A stretch of 64,000 nt of DNA from positions 106,417 to 170,416 of the forward strand of contig JALSRK010000045.1 of assembly GCA_026984795.1 (NCBI GenBank), read 5' to 3'. Under the pieces are notes generated by a model. That model saw only the letters and a list, made by a program, of their open reading frames with translations. It was not told where the DNA came from and made no database searches. Shown piece by piece: positions 53,079 to 61,761 of this stretch. The position numbers and the translations under genes were made by a program. The DNA is from Solibacteraceae bacterium. Lineage in GTDB: Bacteria; Acidobacteriota; Terriglobia; Bryobacterales; Bryobacteraceae. Position 1 is the stretch's first letter, and every line of letters starts with the position of its first letter.

Positions 53079-55055
53079 CTACTTCAGAAACCGGTCGAAC
53101 CACTCCAGCGTCCGCGCCAGCATATCGGCCCGGTGCTTCGGCTCGCGGATGCCGTGGCCTTCCCGCGGATACCGCACCAGCACGCTCTCCACCCCCTGCC
53201 GCCGCACGGCCATGTACATTTCTTCGGCCTGGGTGATGTGGACGTCGTTGTCCGCCTCCCCGTGCAGGAACAGCACCGGCGTCTTCACCCCCTCGACGTG
53301 CGCCAGCGGCGACCACCGCCAGAGCTTCTCGAAGTTCTTTCCTTCCCACGGCGCACCGCCGAACTCGGCGTGGATCAGGTCCTGGTAGAGCGACGTGGCG
53401 TAGAAGCTGATCAGGTTCGAGAGGCTGGCGATCGAGACCGCCGCCCGGAAGCGGTCCGTCTGGGTGATGATCCAGTTCGTCATGAAGCCGCCGTAGCTTC
53501 CTCCGCGCACGCCCAGCCGCTCCGGGTCGATCTGGGGGTAGCGCTTCAAGACGTAGTCGATGCCCGCCATCAGGTCCTCGTAGTCGCCGCCGCCCCAGTT
53601 GTCGACGCAGCCGTCGGTAAACTTCTGCCCGTAACCGGTCGAGCCCCGCGGGTTCAAGGCGAGCACCGCGTAGCCGCGGGCGGCGAGCAACTGGAACGTC
53701 GCGTCGAACCGGTAGCCGTACATGCCGTGCGGGCCGCCGTGGACCGACAGGATCAGCGGCCACTTCTCGCCTTCATCGAGTCCCAGCGGCGGGTAGAGCC
53801 AGCCCTGGATCTCGGTCCCGTCGAAGCTCTTGTAGCGGATCGTTTCCGGTTGGGAAAGCCGGATGGGGTAGAAATCAAGCTGCTTCCGGGAGAAGTCGCT
53901 AAGCTTTTCCGGCTGGGAGGCTCCGGGCTTCCAGGCGTAGACCTCGGGCAAGTGGACCGGGTCGGAGCGGATGAAAGCGATCGTGCCGTCGCTCGCCACC
54001 GAAGCTCCGTGGATCCACGCTTTCTCGTCGATCACCGCCCGCGAGGCCCCCGAGGCGACCTCGGTCTCCCACAGCGTCACCTTCCCCTGGTCGTAGACGA
54101 GGTAGAGAACCGCCGAGGAGTCCGGCCGCCAGCCCACCAGCGTCGTGCGCCGGTCGAGTGCCGGGTTCAGCTCCCGCGCCTCGCCGCCCGCCGCCGGGAT
54201 CACCCAGACGTGGCGGTCCTCGGCCACGCTGTCGATCGTCGTCACCGGCCGCGTCGTCGCCGTGTAGGCGATCCATTTGCCGTCGGGCGAGGCCATGGGC
54301 GTCATCTCGACGCCCGGTGTCCGGGTGAGCCGCCGCGTCTCCCCGGTGAAGGCGTTCACGGCGAACAGATCGTAGTTGTGGTTCGCGTCCGGGTCCGGCT
54401 CGCGGTTCGAGGCGTAGACGATCTCGTTGGTGCCCGGAATCCAGGAGATGGAATGGGAATCGAACTCCGGCGGAGTCAACGGTCTTGGCTTGGCGTCGGG
54501 CAGCGCTGCGACGACAAAGACCCGGCGGCGCCGGTTGTCGGTGAACTCCGTCCGCGTCTTGTACTGGATCCGCGTGATGACGAGCGGATCGGGCGGCTCG
54601 GGTTTGGGTTCCAGCGTTCCTACGAAGGCGATCCAGTCGCCCGACGGCGACCACTCGAGCCGCGAACCCTCTTGGGGCTGGAACGAGTTCGGTTCATCGA
54701 GCCGGCAGACGCGCCACGTGTCGTTGCCGGTATGGAGGAACAAGGCCGGCCCCTGCTTGTTCTCGCCGAGGAGGGCCAGGGAGTAACCGTCCGGCGAACA
54801 GCGCGCGGTCTCCACGGCGCTCACGCCACTTACAGTAAGGCCGCCGCAGGTGCCGCCGTCCCAGTGAGAGCTCCTTTCGTTCCTTTCCAGCGTTTTCCAC
54901 GTGACCTTCCACGCTGCCCGCCCCCGAGGCCCCGCCAGCACCGCCTCGGCCCCTTGCAGTTCGACCGCCATGGGAACCGTCAAGGTGCGGGGCGGATTCT
55001 GCGCCCCGACAGCCGCCGCGAGAATCAGGAGAGAGATACACGCTCGCCGCATCAC
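53079..55055 (-). CDS. S9-family (prolyl oligopeptidase-type) exported peptidase
   Basis: A 658-residue alpha/beta hydrolase with a signal peptide (RRACISLLILAAAVGAQ). A beta-propeller covers about 40-380 (ARCSPDGYSLALLGENKQ, SPSGDWIAFVG, SPDGKWIAYTA). The peptidase domain has Ser520 in GGSYGG, Asp602 in HGEADNDV and His634 in EGHGI. It resembles dipeptidyl aminopeptidase/acylaminoacyl peptidases that degrade short peptides. A GTG at 55055 and an ATG at 55052 both fit; neither has a Shine-Dalgarno sequence, and a -10-like TAGACT ends 12 bases upstream. It heads a small operon with the sulfatase and oxidoreductase. Confidence 0.92.
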   Translation of the reverse strand: MMRRACISLLILAAAVGAQNPPRTLTVPMAVELQGAEAVLAGPRGRAAWKVTWKTLERNERSSHWDGGTCGGLTVSGVSAVETARCSPDGYSLALLGENKQGPALFLHTGNDTWRVCRLDEPNSFQPQEGSRLEWSPSGDWIAFVGTLEPKPEPPDPLVITRIQYKTRTEFTDNRRRRVFVVAALPDAKPRPLTPPEFDSHSISWIPGTNEIVYASNREPDPDANHNYDLFAVNAFTGETRRLTRTPGVEMTPMASPDGKWIAYTATTRPVTTIDSVAEDRHVWVIPAAGGEARELNPALDRRTTLVGWRPDSSAVLYLVYDQGKVTLWETEVASGASRAVIDEKAWIHGASVASDGTIAFIRSDPVHLPEVYAWKPGASQPEKLSDFSRKQLDFYPIRLSQPETIRYKSFDGTEIQGWLYPPLGLDEGEKWPLILSVHGGPHGMYGYRFDATFQLLAARGYAVLALNPRGSTGYGQKFTDGCVDNWGGGDYEDLMAGIDYVLKRYPQIDPERLGVRGGSYGGFMTNWIITQTDRFRAAVSIASLSNLISFYATSLYQDLIHAEFGGAPWEGKNFEKLWRWSPLAHVEGVKTPVLFLHGEADNDVHITQAEEMYMAVRRQGVESVLVRYPREGHGIREPKHRADMLARTLEWFDRFLK

Positions 55056-55067
55056 GGTAATGCCGTT

Positions 55068-55096
55068 AGTCTATCGCGGCGAATTCCGCGTTGCAC
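55068..55096 (-). promoter_or_regulatory. Candidate promoter of the S9 peptidase operon
   Basis: GTGCAA and TAGACT are separated by 17 bases on the minus strand. Start would be near 55061, only 6-9 bases before the start codon. Confidence 0.4.
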
Positions 55097-55120
55097 CGGC
55101 GCCGCGTCCCGGCGATGGCT

Positions 55121-56635
55121 TTACGCCCGCCAGGGCCGTTTGCGGTTCAACCCGGCGGTGAGCACCTGGCAGCACAGGTTCACATCGTCCACGATCTGGA
55201 AGTCGTACATGCCCACGCAGATGAAGTCCGCCCCGTTCTCGAAGGCGTAGCGGAAGCCCTCGTGCGGCTTGATCGCCCCCGCTGCCAGGATCTTGTAGGC
55301 GATCCACGGCTCCTCGCGCTCGTTCATGTAGGCGATCGTTTCTTCGGGATCGTAGCACCAGACGTTGTCGTGCTCCTCGGGCGGCTGCACGGACCAGTAG
55401 TTGTGGTGGTGCAGCGTCTTCATCCAGAAGTCCGGCTTCAGGCCCGCCTCGACGCACTTGCGGATCGTCTCCAGCTTGTGCCCGCCGATGCCCGCCGGCA
55501 GCCGGTTGCGCCGGATCAGCTCCAGCGCCTTTGCCATCGTGTCGAAGTCGCCTTTCGCCGCCAGCCGGTCGGCAATGCCTCCGTGCACGTAGCAGGCCGC
55601 CGCCCCGTTGTCGATCGAGCGCTGCGTCCCTTCGAGCAGGTTCTTGCCGCCGCAGTCGGAGATGAACCGGATCTTGCCGCCCTGCCGCCAGTAGTCGTTG
55701 ATCACGCCGCACAGGATCGGGTTGGTCAGGATGGCGTTGATGCCGCACTGCTCGGCCAGGTACAGCGTCTCGAAGATCTTCTCGCGGTGGTGGTAGGCCT
55801 TCACGAGCTTCGAGACGTAGATCAGGTCACGGGCGTGCGCCCAGCCGCCGATCAGATTCCCGCCGAGGATCATCCGGCTGAATTCGACGTCCTTGATCTT
55901 CGCTCTGGGGATCTCGCCTCGCAGGTCGCGCAGCGTGGAGAATTTGAACCGCTTCATCGTCGCCCCGCTCACCGCGTCGATCGAGGCCGCCCGGCTGAGT
56001 TGGATCTCCTCGAAGCTGCGCCAGCCATGCTTCTTGAGCGCCGCCAGCACGAACGCGCCGAGGAACGGCACGCCGGCCAGCGCCGCCACCAGCTCCCGCC
56101 GCGAAGCATGCTGCAGGTGCCGCGGGGCCAGCCGCCCGCCTCCCGCGCGGGCCGCGCCTTCATCCAACGCCCGCAGCTTGGGGATCAGCGCGTCGATCCC
56201 CCACCGCGCCGCCGGATACGCCGCCACCACCGCCAGCGCGAACAGCTCCACCAGGTTCTTGTTCACGATCAGATAGTGGCCTTCGGCGATCCCCGTTGCT
56301 CCGGGCGCAAACAGCGGCGGATAGGCCAGGTAGTACATCGCCAGCAGAACGATGCCCGCCAGCGCCGCCGGCCGGATCACCACGCCCAACATCAGCGCCA
56401 GGCCGATCCCGATCAGCCCCCAGATGTTCAACTGGTCGATCAGCTTGACGGCCGCCTCCGACGAGCCCAGCCATTGGAAGACTCCGCCCAGCAGGCCGTT
56501 GCTCGCCTTCAGGAAACCCGCCGACGTCCAGCCCGGGTCGAGCAGCTTCGCCAGCCCTTCATACAAGAAGTGCCAACCCACGACGATGCGCAGCAGCGCC
56601 AGCGGCAGTTGACGATAGGTGTTTTCTTGCGGCAT
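55121..56635 (-). CDS. DoxX-family membrane domain fused to a TIM-barrel-like domain
   Basis: A 504-residue fusion. Residues about 8-150 are a four-helix DoxX domain (LPLALLRIVVGWHFLYEGLA, IGIGLALMLGVVIRPAALAG), a quinone-linked inner-membrane module. Residues 175-200 (ASRRELVAALAGVPFLGAF) look like a Tat signal that has become internal. From about 225 to the end lies a soluble domain (SRMILGGNLIGGWAHARDL, AILTNPILCGVIN, FISDCGGKNL) with the rhythm of a TIM barrel of the aldo/keto reductase or isomerase type. It could couple a periplasmic oxidation to the quinone pool. ATG with GGAGG upstream. Divergent from the isomerase-like gene. Confidence 0.75.
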   Translation of the reverse strand: MPQENTYRQLPLALLRIVVGWHFLYEGLAKLLDPGWTSAGFLKASNGLLGGVFQWLGSSEAAVKLIDQLNIWGLIGIGLALMLGVVIRPAALAGIVLLAMYYLAYPPLFAPGATGIAEGHYLIVNKNLVELFALAVVAAYPAARWGIDALIPKLRALDEGAARAGGGRLAPRHLQHASRRELVAALAGVPFLGAFVLAALKKHGWRSFEEIQLSRAASIDAVSGATMKRFKFSTLRDLRGEIPRAKIKDVEFSRMILGGNLIGGWAHARDLIYVSKLVKAYHHREKIFETLYLAEQCGINAILTNPILCGVINDYWRQGGKIRFISDCGGKNLLEGTQRSIDNGAAACYVHGGIADRLAAKGDFDTMAKALELIRRNRLPAGIGGHKLETIRKCVEAGLKPDFWMKTLHHHNYWSVQPPEEHDNVWCYDPEETIAYMNEREEPWIAYKILAAGAIKPHEGFRYAFENGADFICVGMYDFQIVDDVNLCCQVLTAGLNRKRPWRA

Positions 56636-56733
56636 GCGAGCGCCTCCAGTGAATCAGGTCTCTTTGTTATGCTATCTCCTCTCGGCGGCCTCCGATCGCC
56701 GATTTGTGATAAAGATCTGTTTGGGAGGCGCCC

Positions 56734-57585
56734 TTGACGAAACTCAATCGCAGAGAACTGATCGCCCTTGGACTCGGCTGGAGCGCCCTGGCGCGGGCGG
56801 CCGGCGCCGGAAGCATGCGCTTCGGCTTCGTGACGTATCTGTGGGGCAAGGACATGACCCTGCCCGAACTCATCAGCGCCTGCGAGAAGTCCGGCCTGCT
56901 CGGCGTCGAGCTCCGCACCCAGCACGCCCACGGCGTCGAGCCCACCCTGACCAAGGCCCAGCGCCGCGAGGTCCGCAAACGCTTCGAGGACAGCCCGGTC
57001 ACCCTCGTCGGCTATGGCTCCAACGCCCAGTTCCACGAGAATGACCCCGAGAAGGTCAAGTACAACATCGAGCTGACCAAGAAGTACATCCACCTGATGC
57101 ACGACTGCGGCGGTAGCGGCGTCAAGGTCAAGCCCAACGGTTTCGTCAAGGGCGTCCCCCATGAGAAGACCATCGAGCAGATCGGCAAGGCCCTGAACGT
57201 CGTCGGCGCGTACGGGGCCGATTACGGGCAGAAGATCCGCGTCGAGTGTCACGGCCGGGGTACCAGCGAGCTGCCCGTGATGAAAGCCATCATGGACGTC
57301 GCCGACCACCCCAACGTCTACGTCTGCTGGAACTCGAACGACGTGGACCTCGAGGGCAAGGGCCTCGAGTACAACTTCAACCTCGTCAAGGACCGTTTCG
57401 GCGACACGGTCCACGTCCGCGAGCTCGACCGCGGCGATTATCCTTACGACAAGCTCTTCCGGCTCTTCAAGGGCATCGGCTACCACGGCTGGTTCCTGCT
57501 GGAAGCCCGCACGAACCCGCCCGACAAAGTCGCCGCCATGATCGAGCAGCGCAAGGTCTTCGAGCGCCTCGTCGCCCAGGCCTGA
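56734..57585 (+). CDS. Sugar phosphate isomerase/epimerase-like TIM barrel protein
   Basis: A 283-residue protein of the xylose isomerase-like/AP endonuclease 2 superfamily. The N-terminus (LNRRELIALGLGWSALARAAG) is a Tat-type signal, so it is probably exported. The barrel has FGFVTYLWGKDMTLPELISA, GVELRTQHAHGVEP and RVECHGRGTSELP, and ends with GWFLLEARTNPP; scattered His, Glu and Asp would hold a divalent metal. Start TTG at 56734, with GGGAGG 5 bases before it. It is divergent from the DoxX fusion and probably part of the same sugar pathway. Substrate unknown. Confidence 0.82.
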   Translation: MTKLNRRELIALGLGWSALARAAGAGSMRFGFVTYLWGKDMTLPELISACEKSGLLGVELRTQHAHGVEPTLTKAQRREVRKRFEDSPVTLVGYGSNAQFHENDPEKVKYNIELTKKYIHLMHDCGGSGVKVKPNGFVKGVPHEKTIEQIGKALNVVGAYGADYGQKIRVECHGRGTSELPVMKAIMDVADHPNVYVCWNSNDVDLEGKGLEYNFNLVKDRFGDTVHVRELDRGDYPYDKLFRLFKGIGYHGWFLLEARTNPPDKVAAMIEQRKVFERLVAQA

Positions 57586-57600
57586 GGCTCCGCGCCGCCC

Positions 57601-59010
57601 TTACAGCCGGCCCGGCTGGCGGATCCCCTTGCCCTCGATTCCCAGCCGTGAGTCGCCCAGATCCTGGCGTATCTTGTCGGCCAGCATCTTGATCTTCGCT
57701 ACGATCTCCGGGTGCTCATCCTTGACGTCCTTCGTCTCGCCGGGGTCGTTCTCCAGGTCGAACAGGGCCAGGCCGATCTCGGCCGTCTCGTACTTCGCCG
57801 GGATGCCGCCCTTGCCGCCGGGCCGTCCGCCCAGCGTCCGGTACTTGTGCGGGAAGTGGAGCTTCCAGCGGCCCATGCGCACCGCCTCGAGGGCCCGGCC
57901 GCGGTAGAAGTAGTAGGCCTCCTGCGGGCTCTTCGCCCCCGGCTCGCCGATGACCAGCGGCCAGATGTCCTTGCCGTCGATCTTGTGATCCGGCAGCTTC
58001 GCCCCGATCAACTTCGCCACCGTCGGCAGGATGTCGATGGTCATCGCCGGTTCCCGGCACACCGTCCCCGCCGGGATCGTCCCCGGCCACCACATCAGCG
58101 TCGGCTCCCGTACGCCGCCGTCGAAGGTGGTGCCCTTGCCCTCCCGGAGCGGTTTCGCCGAACCGGCGTGGTCGCCGTAGCTGAGCCACGGACCGTTGTC
58201 GGAGGTGAAGATCACCCAGGTGTGCCTGGCCAGGTTGTTTCTTCGCAGGGCGTCCAGGATCTGCCCCACGGACCAATCGACCTCCATCACCACGTCGCCG
58301 AACAGTCCCCGCTTCGATTTCCCTTTGAACTTGTTGGAGACATGCAGCGGCACGTGCACCATGCTGTGCGGCACGTAGAGAAAGAACGGCCGCTCTTTGT
58401 TGCGCTCGATGAAATCCACCGCCCGCTCGGTGTAATTGGTCGTCAGCCGGGCCTGGTCCTCGTGGTCCACGTTCGGGTCGATGATGTCGTTGTTGTTCAT
58501 CAGCGGCAGGGGCGGGAACCGGCCCGGCAGTTCCGGATGGAACGGCCACATGTCGTTCGAGTAGGGCAGGCCGTAATACTCGTCGAAGCCGTGCTGCAGC
58601 GGCAGGAACGGCAGGTGATGCCCCAGGTGCCACTTGCCGTAGATCGCCGTCGCGTAGCCCTTCTGCTTGCAGATCTCGGCCAGCGTCGTCTCTTGGGCGC
58701 TGATGCCGTGTGTGGCCCGGTCGTTCAGGGCTCCGAGGATGCCCACCCGCACGTTGTAGCAGCCCGTCAGCAGCCCGGCGCGGGAGGCCGAGCAGACCGG
58801 CTGGGTGACGTAGAAGTCGGTGAAACGCCGGCCCTCCTGCGCCATCCGGTCCAGGTTCGGCGTCGGATAGTCTGTCGCGCCGAAAGGCCCGATGTCGGCG
58901 TAGCCCATGTCGTCGATGAAGATGATCACGATGTTGGGCAATCGTTCGGCCGCGGCGGCAGCGGTGACCAGCCCGGCGAGAAGCAGCAGCGCAAGGAATC
59001 GTCGCATCAT
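57601..59010 (-). CDS. Exported sulfatase with CSASR signature
   Basis: A 469-residue sulfatase with a signal peptide ([20 protein letters not shown]). [11 protein letters not shown] holds the metal Asp pair (33-34), [11 protein letters not shown] the active-site Lys and His, and [10 protein letters not shown] the second metal site. The formylglycine signature is CSASR (73-77), with Ala in place of the usual Pro; this is a tolerated variant of the type I motif. The start pair ATGATG at 59010 lacks a Shine-Dalgarno sequence and lies 9 bases after an extended -10, so the mRNA is likely leaderless. It converges with the isomerase-like gene, 15 bp away. Confidence 0.9.
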   Translation of the reverse strand: MMRRFLALLLLAGLVTAAAAAERLPNIVIIFIDDMGYADIGPFGATDYPTPNLDRMAQEGRRFTDFYVTQPVCSASRAGLLTGCYNVRVGILGALNDRATHGISAQETTLAEICKQKGYATAIYGKWHLGHHLPFLPLQHGFDEYYGLPYSNDMWPFHPELPGRFPPLPLMNNNDIIDPNVDHEDQARLTTNYTERAVDFIERNKERPFFLYVPHSMVHVPLHVSNKFKGKSKRGLFGDVVMEVDWSVGQILDALRRNNLARHTWVIFTSDNGPWLSYGDHAGSAKPLREGKGTTFDGGVREPTLMWWPGTIPAGTVCREPAMTIDILPTVAKLIGAKLPDHKIDGKDIWPLVIGEPGAKSPQEAYYFYRGRALEAVRMGRWKLHFPHKYRTLGGRPGGKGGIPAKYETAEIGLALFDLENDPGETKDVKDEHPEIVAKIKMLADKIRQDLGDSRLGIEGKGIRQPGRL

Positions 59011-59019
59011 AACGGCATT

Positions 59020-59028
59020 GTTATATCA
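59020..59028 (-). promoter_or_regulatory. Extended -10 promoter for the CSASR sulfatase
   Basis: On the minus strand TGA followed by TATAAC forms an extended -10. The start is predicted near 59013, within 3 bases of the ATG at 59010. Confidence 0.5.
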
Positions 59029-59056
59029 CCACGCCCCCTCCGGCGGCCAGCTTCTG

Positions 59057-59065
59057 TGGTATACG
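59057..59065 (+). promoter_or_regulatory. Extended -10 promoter facing the decayed gene
   Basis: TGG followed by TATACG on the plus strand, back to back with the sulfatase promoter. It resembles the rpmI promoter (TGGTATACT). It would transcribe the region 59070-59495. Confidence 0.35.
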
Positions 59066-59495
59066 ATGCCCGCGCGTCAAGGAGGCCCCACCGCCCTGCC
59101 GCCTTGCGCCGCGCTCCTCGAAGCTTGCGTCTTCCGGCTGAAAGGAAGCCCCCGCCCGCGGCATTTCCTGCTAGGGGGAACGGGAATCGTGGTGCGGCCG
59201 GAGCCCCCGTTCCTCCCAACGCCGGAGCCCGGCGTTGCGGGGCCCTGATCCTCCCGCTCGTGACCGCGGCGTCCTTCACGTTCTCCGCTCCAGGATGGCC
59301 CGCCGGCCCGCTCTGAGGGGCGGATACCTCATGCTGCTGGGGCCGGAGTTCGAACCGCTGGATCTGGAGATCGACACGACGCCCGTCCACGGCAGTCCCC
59401 TTGCCCGGACCGACGCCCAGGGCAACCTCTACTTCGCCTACTTGAGCGAAATCCGCGGCGCCGAGCTGATCCGGGCGCGTTTGACGGCCCGGTAG
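59065..59495 (+). pseudogene. Probable decayed gene, frame-broken remnant
   Basis: No intact gene spans the 591-bp gap 59011-59601. The last 33 codons before the stop at 59495 read like real protein (LARTDAQGNLYFAYLSEIRG, then AELIRARLTAR). Upstream pieces that look coding lie in other frames: FRLKGSPRPRHFLLGGTGIV in one, ILPLVTAASFTFSAPGWPAG in another. This suggests a gene broken by two frameshifts, possibly an exported repeat or propeller protein. The remnant could also be a chance open frame in GC-rich DNA. Confidence 0.35.
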
Positions 59496-59601
59496 CCGCG
59501 CCGGACCCGGCGGCCCGAAAACCGTGCCCGATCCCTCTCCGGCTCTTCCCCTCTCCGGCCGTTTGTGATATTCGATAACAGGAACCCGCAGGGTGGGCGC
59601 C

Positions 59602-60381
59602 ATGGCCAAGAAGGGGAAACCGTGGATCGGGACCTCCGGATGGACCTACGGGGACTGGCGCGGCCGCTTCTACCCGGAGGAGCTGAAGCAGGAAGACTTC
59701 CTCTTGCACTATTCGGAGTTCTTCAACACCACGGAGGTCAACTACTCCTTCTACCACCTGCCGAAAATCACCACTTATGAGAAGTGGGCTTCCAAAGTCC
59801 CCGACGGTTTCGTCTTCGCCGTCAAGGCCAGCCAGACGATCACCCACCGCAAGCGGCTGGAAGGCGCCGAGGACCTCTGGCGCACCTTCATCGAGCACGC
59901 CCAGGCCTTGGGGCCCAAGCTCGGCCCCATCCTCATCCAGTTGCCGCCCTCGTTCCGCGCCGACCCGGACCGGCTGGCGCGCTTCCTCGACTCCGTCCCC
60001 GAGGCCCGCCGGCTCCGCCTGGCCCTGGAGTGCCGCCACGCCACCTGGTTCGACCCCCTCGCGCTCGACCGCCTCCGGCAGTTGGGCGTCGCCGCCGTCA
60101 TCGCCCAGTCCGAGCGCTACCCCGAGGCCCCCCACGTGCCCACCGCCGACTTCGTCTACCTCCGCTTCCACGGCCCCGGCGCCCTGTTCGCCTCCCGCTA
60201 CAGCCGCTCCGAGCTCGAGCCCTACGCTGCCGCTATAAAGAAATGGTTGGCCAAGGGCCTCGACGTCTACGCCTATTTCAATAACGACTTCCACGGCTTC
60301 GCCCTCGAAAACGCCCGCATGCTCCAGGAGATGGTGGGGGCCCGGGCGGCGCCCCGCCGGGCGGCCGCCCGCAAGAAGTAG
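59602..60381 (+). CDS. DUF72 protein
   Basis: A 259-residue DUF72 (YecE-like) protein with a TIM-barrel-like fold. WIGTSGWTYGDWRGRFYPEE is the family N-terminus, FFNTTEVNYSFYHLPK and FAVKASQTITHRKRL follow, then LALECRHATWF, VYLRFHG and YAYFNNDFHGFALENA. The function of the family is not established; conserved His, Glu and Asn residues suggest an enzyme. ATG at 59602 with AGGGTGGG upstream. The C-terminus is basic (RAAPRRAAARKK). It appears to be a single-gene unit. Confidence 0.93.
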   Translation: MAKKGKPWIGTSGWTYGDWRGRFYPEELKQEDFLLHYSEFFNTTEVNYSFYHLPKITTYEKWASKVPDGFVFAVKASQTITHRKRLEGAEDLWRTFIEHAQALGPKLGPILIQLPPSFRADPDRLARFLDSVPEARRLRLALECRHATWFDPLALDRLRQLGVAAVIAQSERYPEAPHVPTADFVYLRFHGPGALFASRYSRSELEPYAAAIKKWLAKGLDVYAYFNNDFHGFALENARMLQEMVGARAAPRRAAARKK

Positions 60382-60387
60382 TCTATC

Positions 60388-60404
60388 CGATTGGAAATCA
60401 ATCG
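60388..60404. repeat. Small inverted repeat after the DUF72 gene
   Basis: cgattg-gaaat-caatcg is a perfect 6-bp inverted repeat, 7 bases after the DUF72 stop. There is no T run, so it is a weak terminator at best, or an operator for the str promoter 35 bases downstream. Confidence 0.4.
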
Positions 60405-60439
60405 CTTCTGGAATCGCCGGCGGCCGCCGGAACCCGGAT

Positions 60440-60468
60440 TTGACACGCCCGGCCGGCTGTGGCATCCT
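60440..60468 (+). promoter_or_regulatory. Promoter of the rpsL-rpsG-fusA-tuf operon
   Basis: Consensus TTGACA (60440-60445), a 17-base spacer ending in TGG, and CATCCT (60463-60468) make a -35 plus extended -10 promoter. Start near 60475. The -10 itself is poor (three matches). Confidence 0.55.
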
Positions 60469-60869
60469 ATTAGGAGTTTGGCGAGTTCTTACTCCGCCCC
60501 TGTGCTACCGTTCCTTCCCTGTCCGAGCTCTTGAGGCGCTTGGGCGACTGCTGAACTCGAAGGAAGGAACCCGGCCGGGGGCCGGCCCCGAGGTCCCGGG
60601 AGGCGCGACGAACTCTCGGGGCAAGGGCTAGTCCGGAACGAAGAACACGATCACCAACGACTCCGCTGGCATCGCCGTGCGGTGCTCAGCGTCCAAGGCG
60701 GCCTGAAGACCCTGGCAGGCGCCTGATTGCGGCGGCGCGGAACTGCTGCGCCCGCAATTCCTTGGAGATCGGGGAAACCGCCGATCCTGACGACGCCCTG
60801 GAACAGCGTCCGGGCGCGCCCGGTCGGCATGGTCACGAGTCAACGACCGGAGATCTGAGGAGAGATCAC

Positions 60870-61244
60870 GTGCCAACGTTCAACCAGCTTGTACGCAAAG
60901 GGCGGAAGCGGCCCAAGTACAAGACGGCCAGCCCCGCACTGCAGGGTTGTCCGCAGCGGCGCGGCGTCTGCACCCGCGTGTACACCACCACGCCCAAGAA
61001 GCCGAACTCCGCGCTGCGGAAGGTGGCCCGCGTCCGCTTGACCAACGGGATCGAGGTCACTACCTACATCCCCGGCGTCGGGCACAACCTGCAGGAGCAC
61101 TCCATCGTGCTCATCCGCGGCGGCCGTGTGAAGGACCTGCCCGGCGTCCGCTACCACGTGATCCGCGGCACGCTGGATGCCGCCGGCGTGGACGGCCGGA
61201 GACAGTCGCGCTCCAAGTACGGGGCCAAACGGCCTAAGAGCTGA
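60870..61244 (+). CDS. rpsL: 30S ribosomal protein S12
   Basis: A 124-residue S12 in the decoding centre. [18 protein letters not shown], then [20 protein letters not shown] and [20 protein letters not shown] are diagnostic. The lysines at the streptomycin-resistance positions (TPKKPNS and GRVKDLPG) are wild type, so sensitivity is expected at this site. The start is GTG at 60870 with TGAGGAGA seven bases upstream. First gene of the str operon; rpsG follows after 17 bases. Confidence 0.98.
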   Translation: MPTFNQLVRKGRKRPKYKTASPALQGCPQRRGVCTRVYTTTPKKPNSALRKVARVRLTNGIEVTTYIPGVGHNLQEHSIVLIRGGRVKDLPGVRYHVIRGTLDAAGVDGRRQSRSKYGAKRPKS

Positions 61245-61261
61245 GAGGATCGAGAGATTCT

Positions 61262-61732
61262 ATGTCACGGAGAAGAAGAGCCGAGCCTCGCCGGATCCCT
61301 CCGGACCCGGTGTACAACTCGACGCTGGCCGAGAAGTTCATCAATTGCATGATGTGGGACGGCAAGAAGACCGTCTCCCGGCGGATCTTCTACACCGCCA
61401 TGGACAAGATCCGCGAAACCGGCGGCGACGACCCGCTCAAGCTGTTCAAGAAGGCCGTCGAGAACTGCAAGCCGGTTCTCGAGGTCAAGACCCGGCGTGT
61501 CGGCGGCGCCAACTACCAGGTGCCCATCGAGGTGCCACCGAACCGCCGCCAGAGCCTGGCCATCCGCTGGCTCATCCAGAACGCCCGGAACCGCCCCGAG
61601 AAGGGAATGGCCCAGCGGCTCGCCAACGAGTTGCTCGACGCCGCCAACATGCGCGGCGGCGCCGTCAAGAAAAAGGAAGACGTGCACCGGATGGCCGAGG
61701 CCAACAAGGCCTTCGCCCACTACCGGTGGTAG
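61262..61732 (+). CDS. rpsG: 30S ribosomal protein S7
   Basis: A 156-residue S7, primary binder of the 16S rRNA 3' domain. [20 protein letters not shown], then [20 protein letters not shown] and [18 protein letters not shown] are family hallmarks. In E. coli S7 represses the str operon translationally. Here it lies 17 bases after rpsL and 29 bases before fusA. Confidence 0.98.
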   Translation: MSRRRRAEPRRIPPDPVYNSTLAEKFINCMMWDGKKTVSRRIFYTAMDKIRETGGDDPLKLFKKAVENCKPVLEVKTRRVGGANYQVPIEVPPNRRQSLAIRWLIQNARNRPEKGMAQRLANELLDAANMRGGAVKKKEDVHRMAEANKAFAHYRW

Positions 61733-61761
61733 GAGCGTAACGGCCCAGAGTTACGGATCTT

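Larger units (their letters stand above)
60382..60869 (+). other. 488-bp upstream region and leader of the str operon
   Basis: No gene was found here. The first part contains a short inverted repeat (60388-60404) and a strong -35 with extended -10 (60440-60468). The rest, about 395 bases from 60475 to the rpsL GTG, is an unusually long GC-rich leader with several self-complementary runs such as that around 60570-60590. It could carry regulatory RNA structure, for example for S7 or S12 feedback, but no known element was recognised. Confidence 0.5.

Noticed and set aside
53065..53763. N-terminal extension of the 51649 sulfatase into the peptidase gene
   Set aside because: The ATG at 53064 has GGGAGG and begins a signal peptide. 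The extension only reflects an open frame over the peptidase coding region.
51598..55250. Long plus-strand open frames across the sulfatase and S9 peptidase genes
   Set aside because: Both underlying minus-strand genes have complete catalytic motifs and signal peptides.
60440..60631. Small protein in the str leader
   Set aside because: The TTG start coincides with the -35 element, and the sequence resembles no protein.
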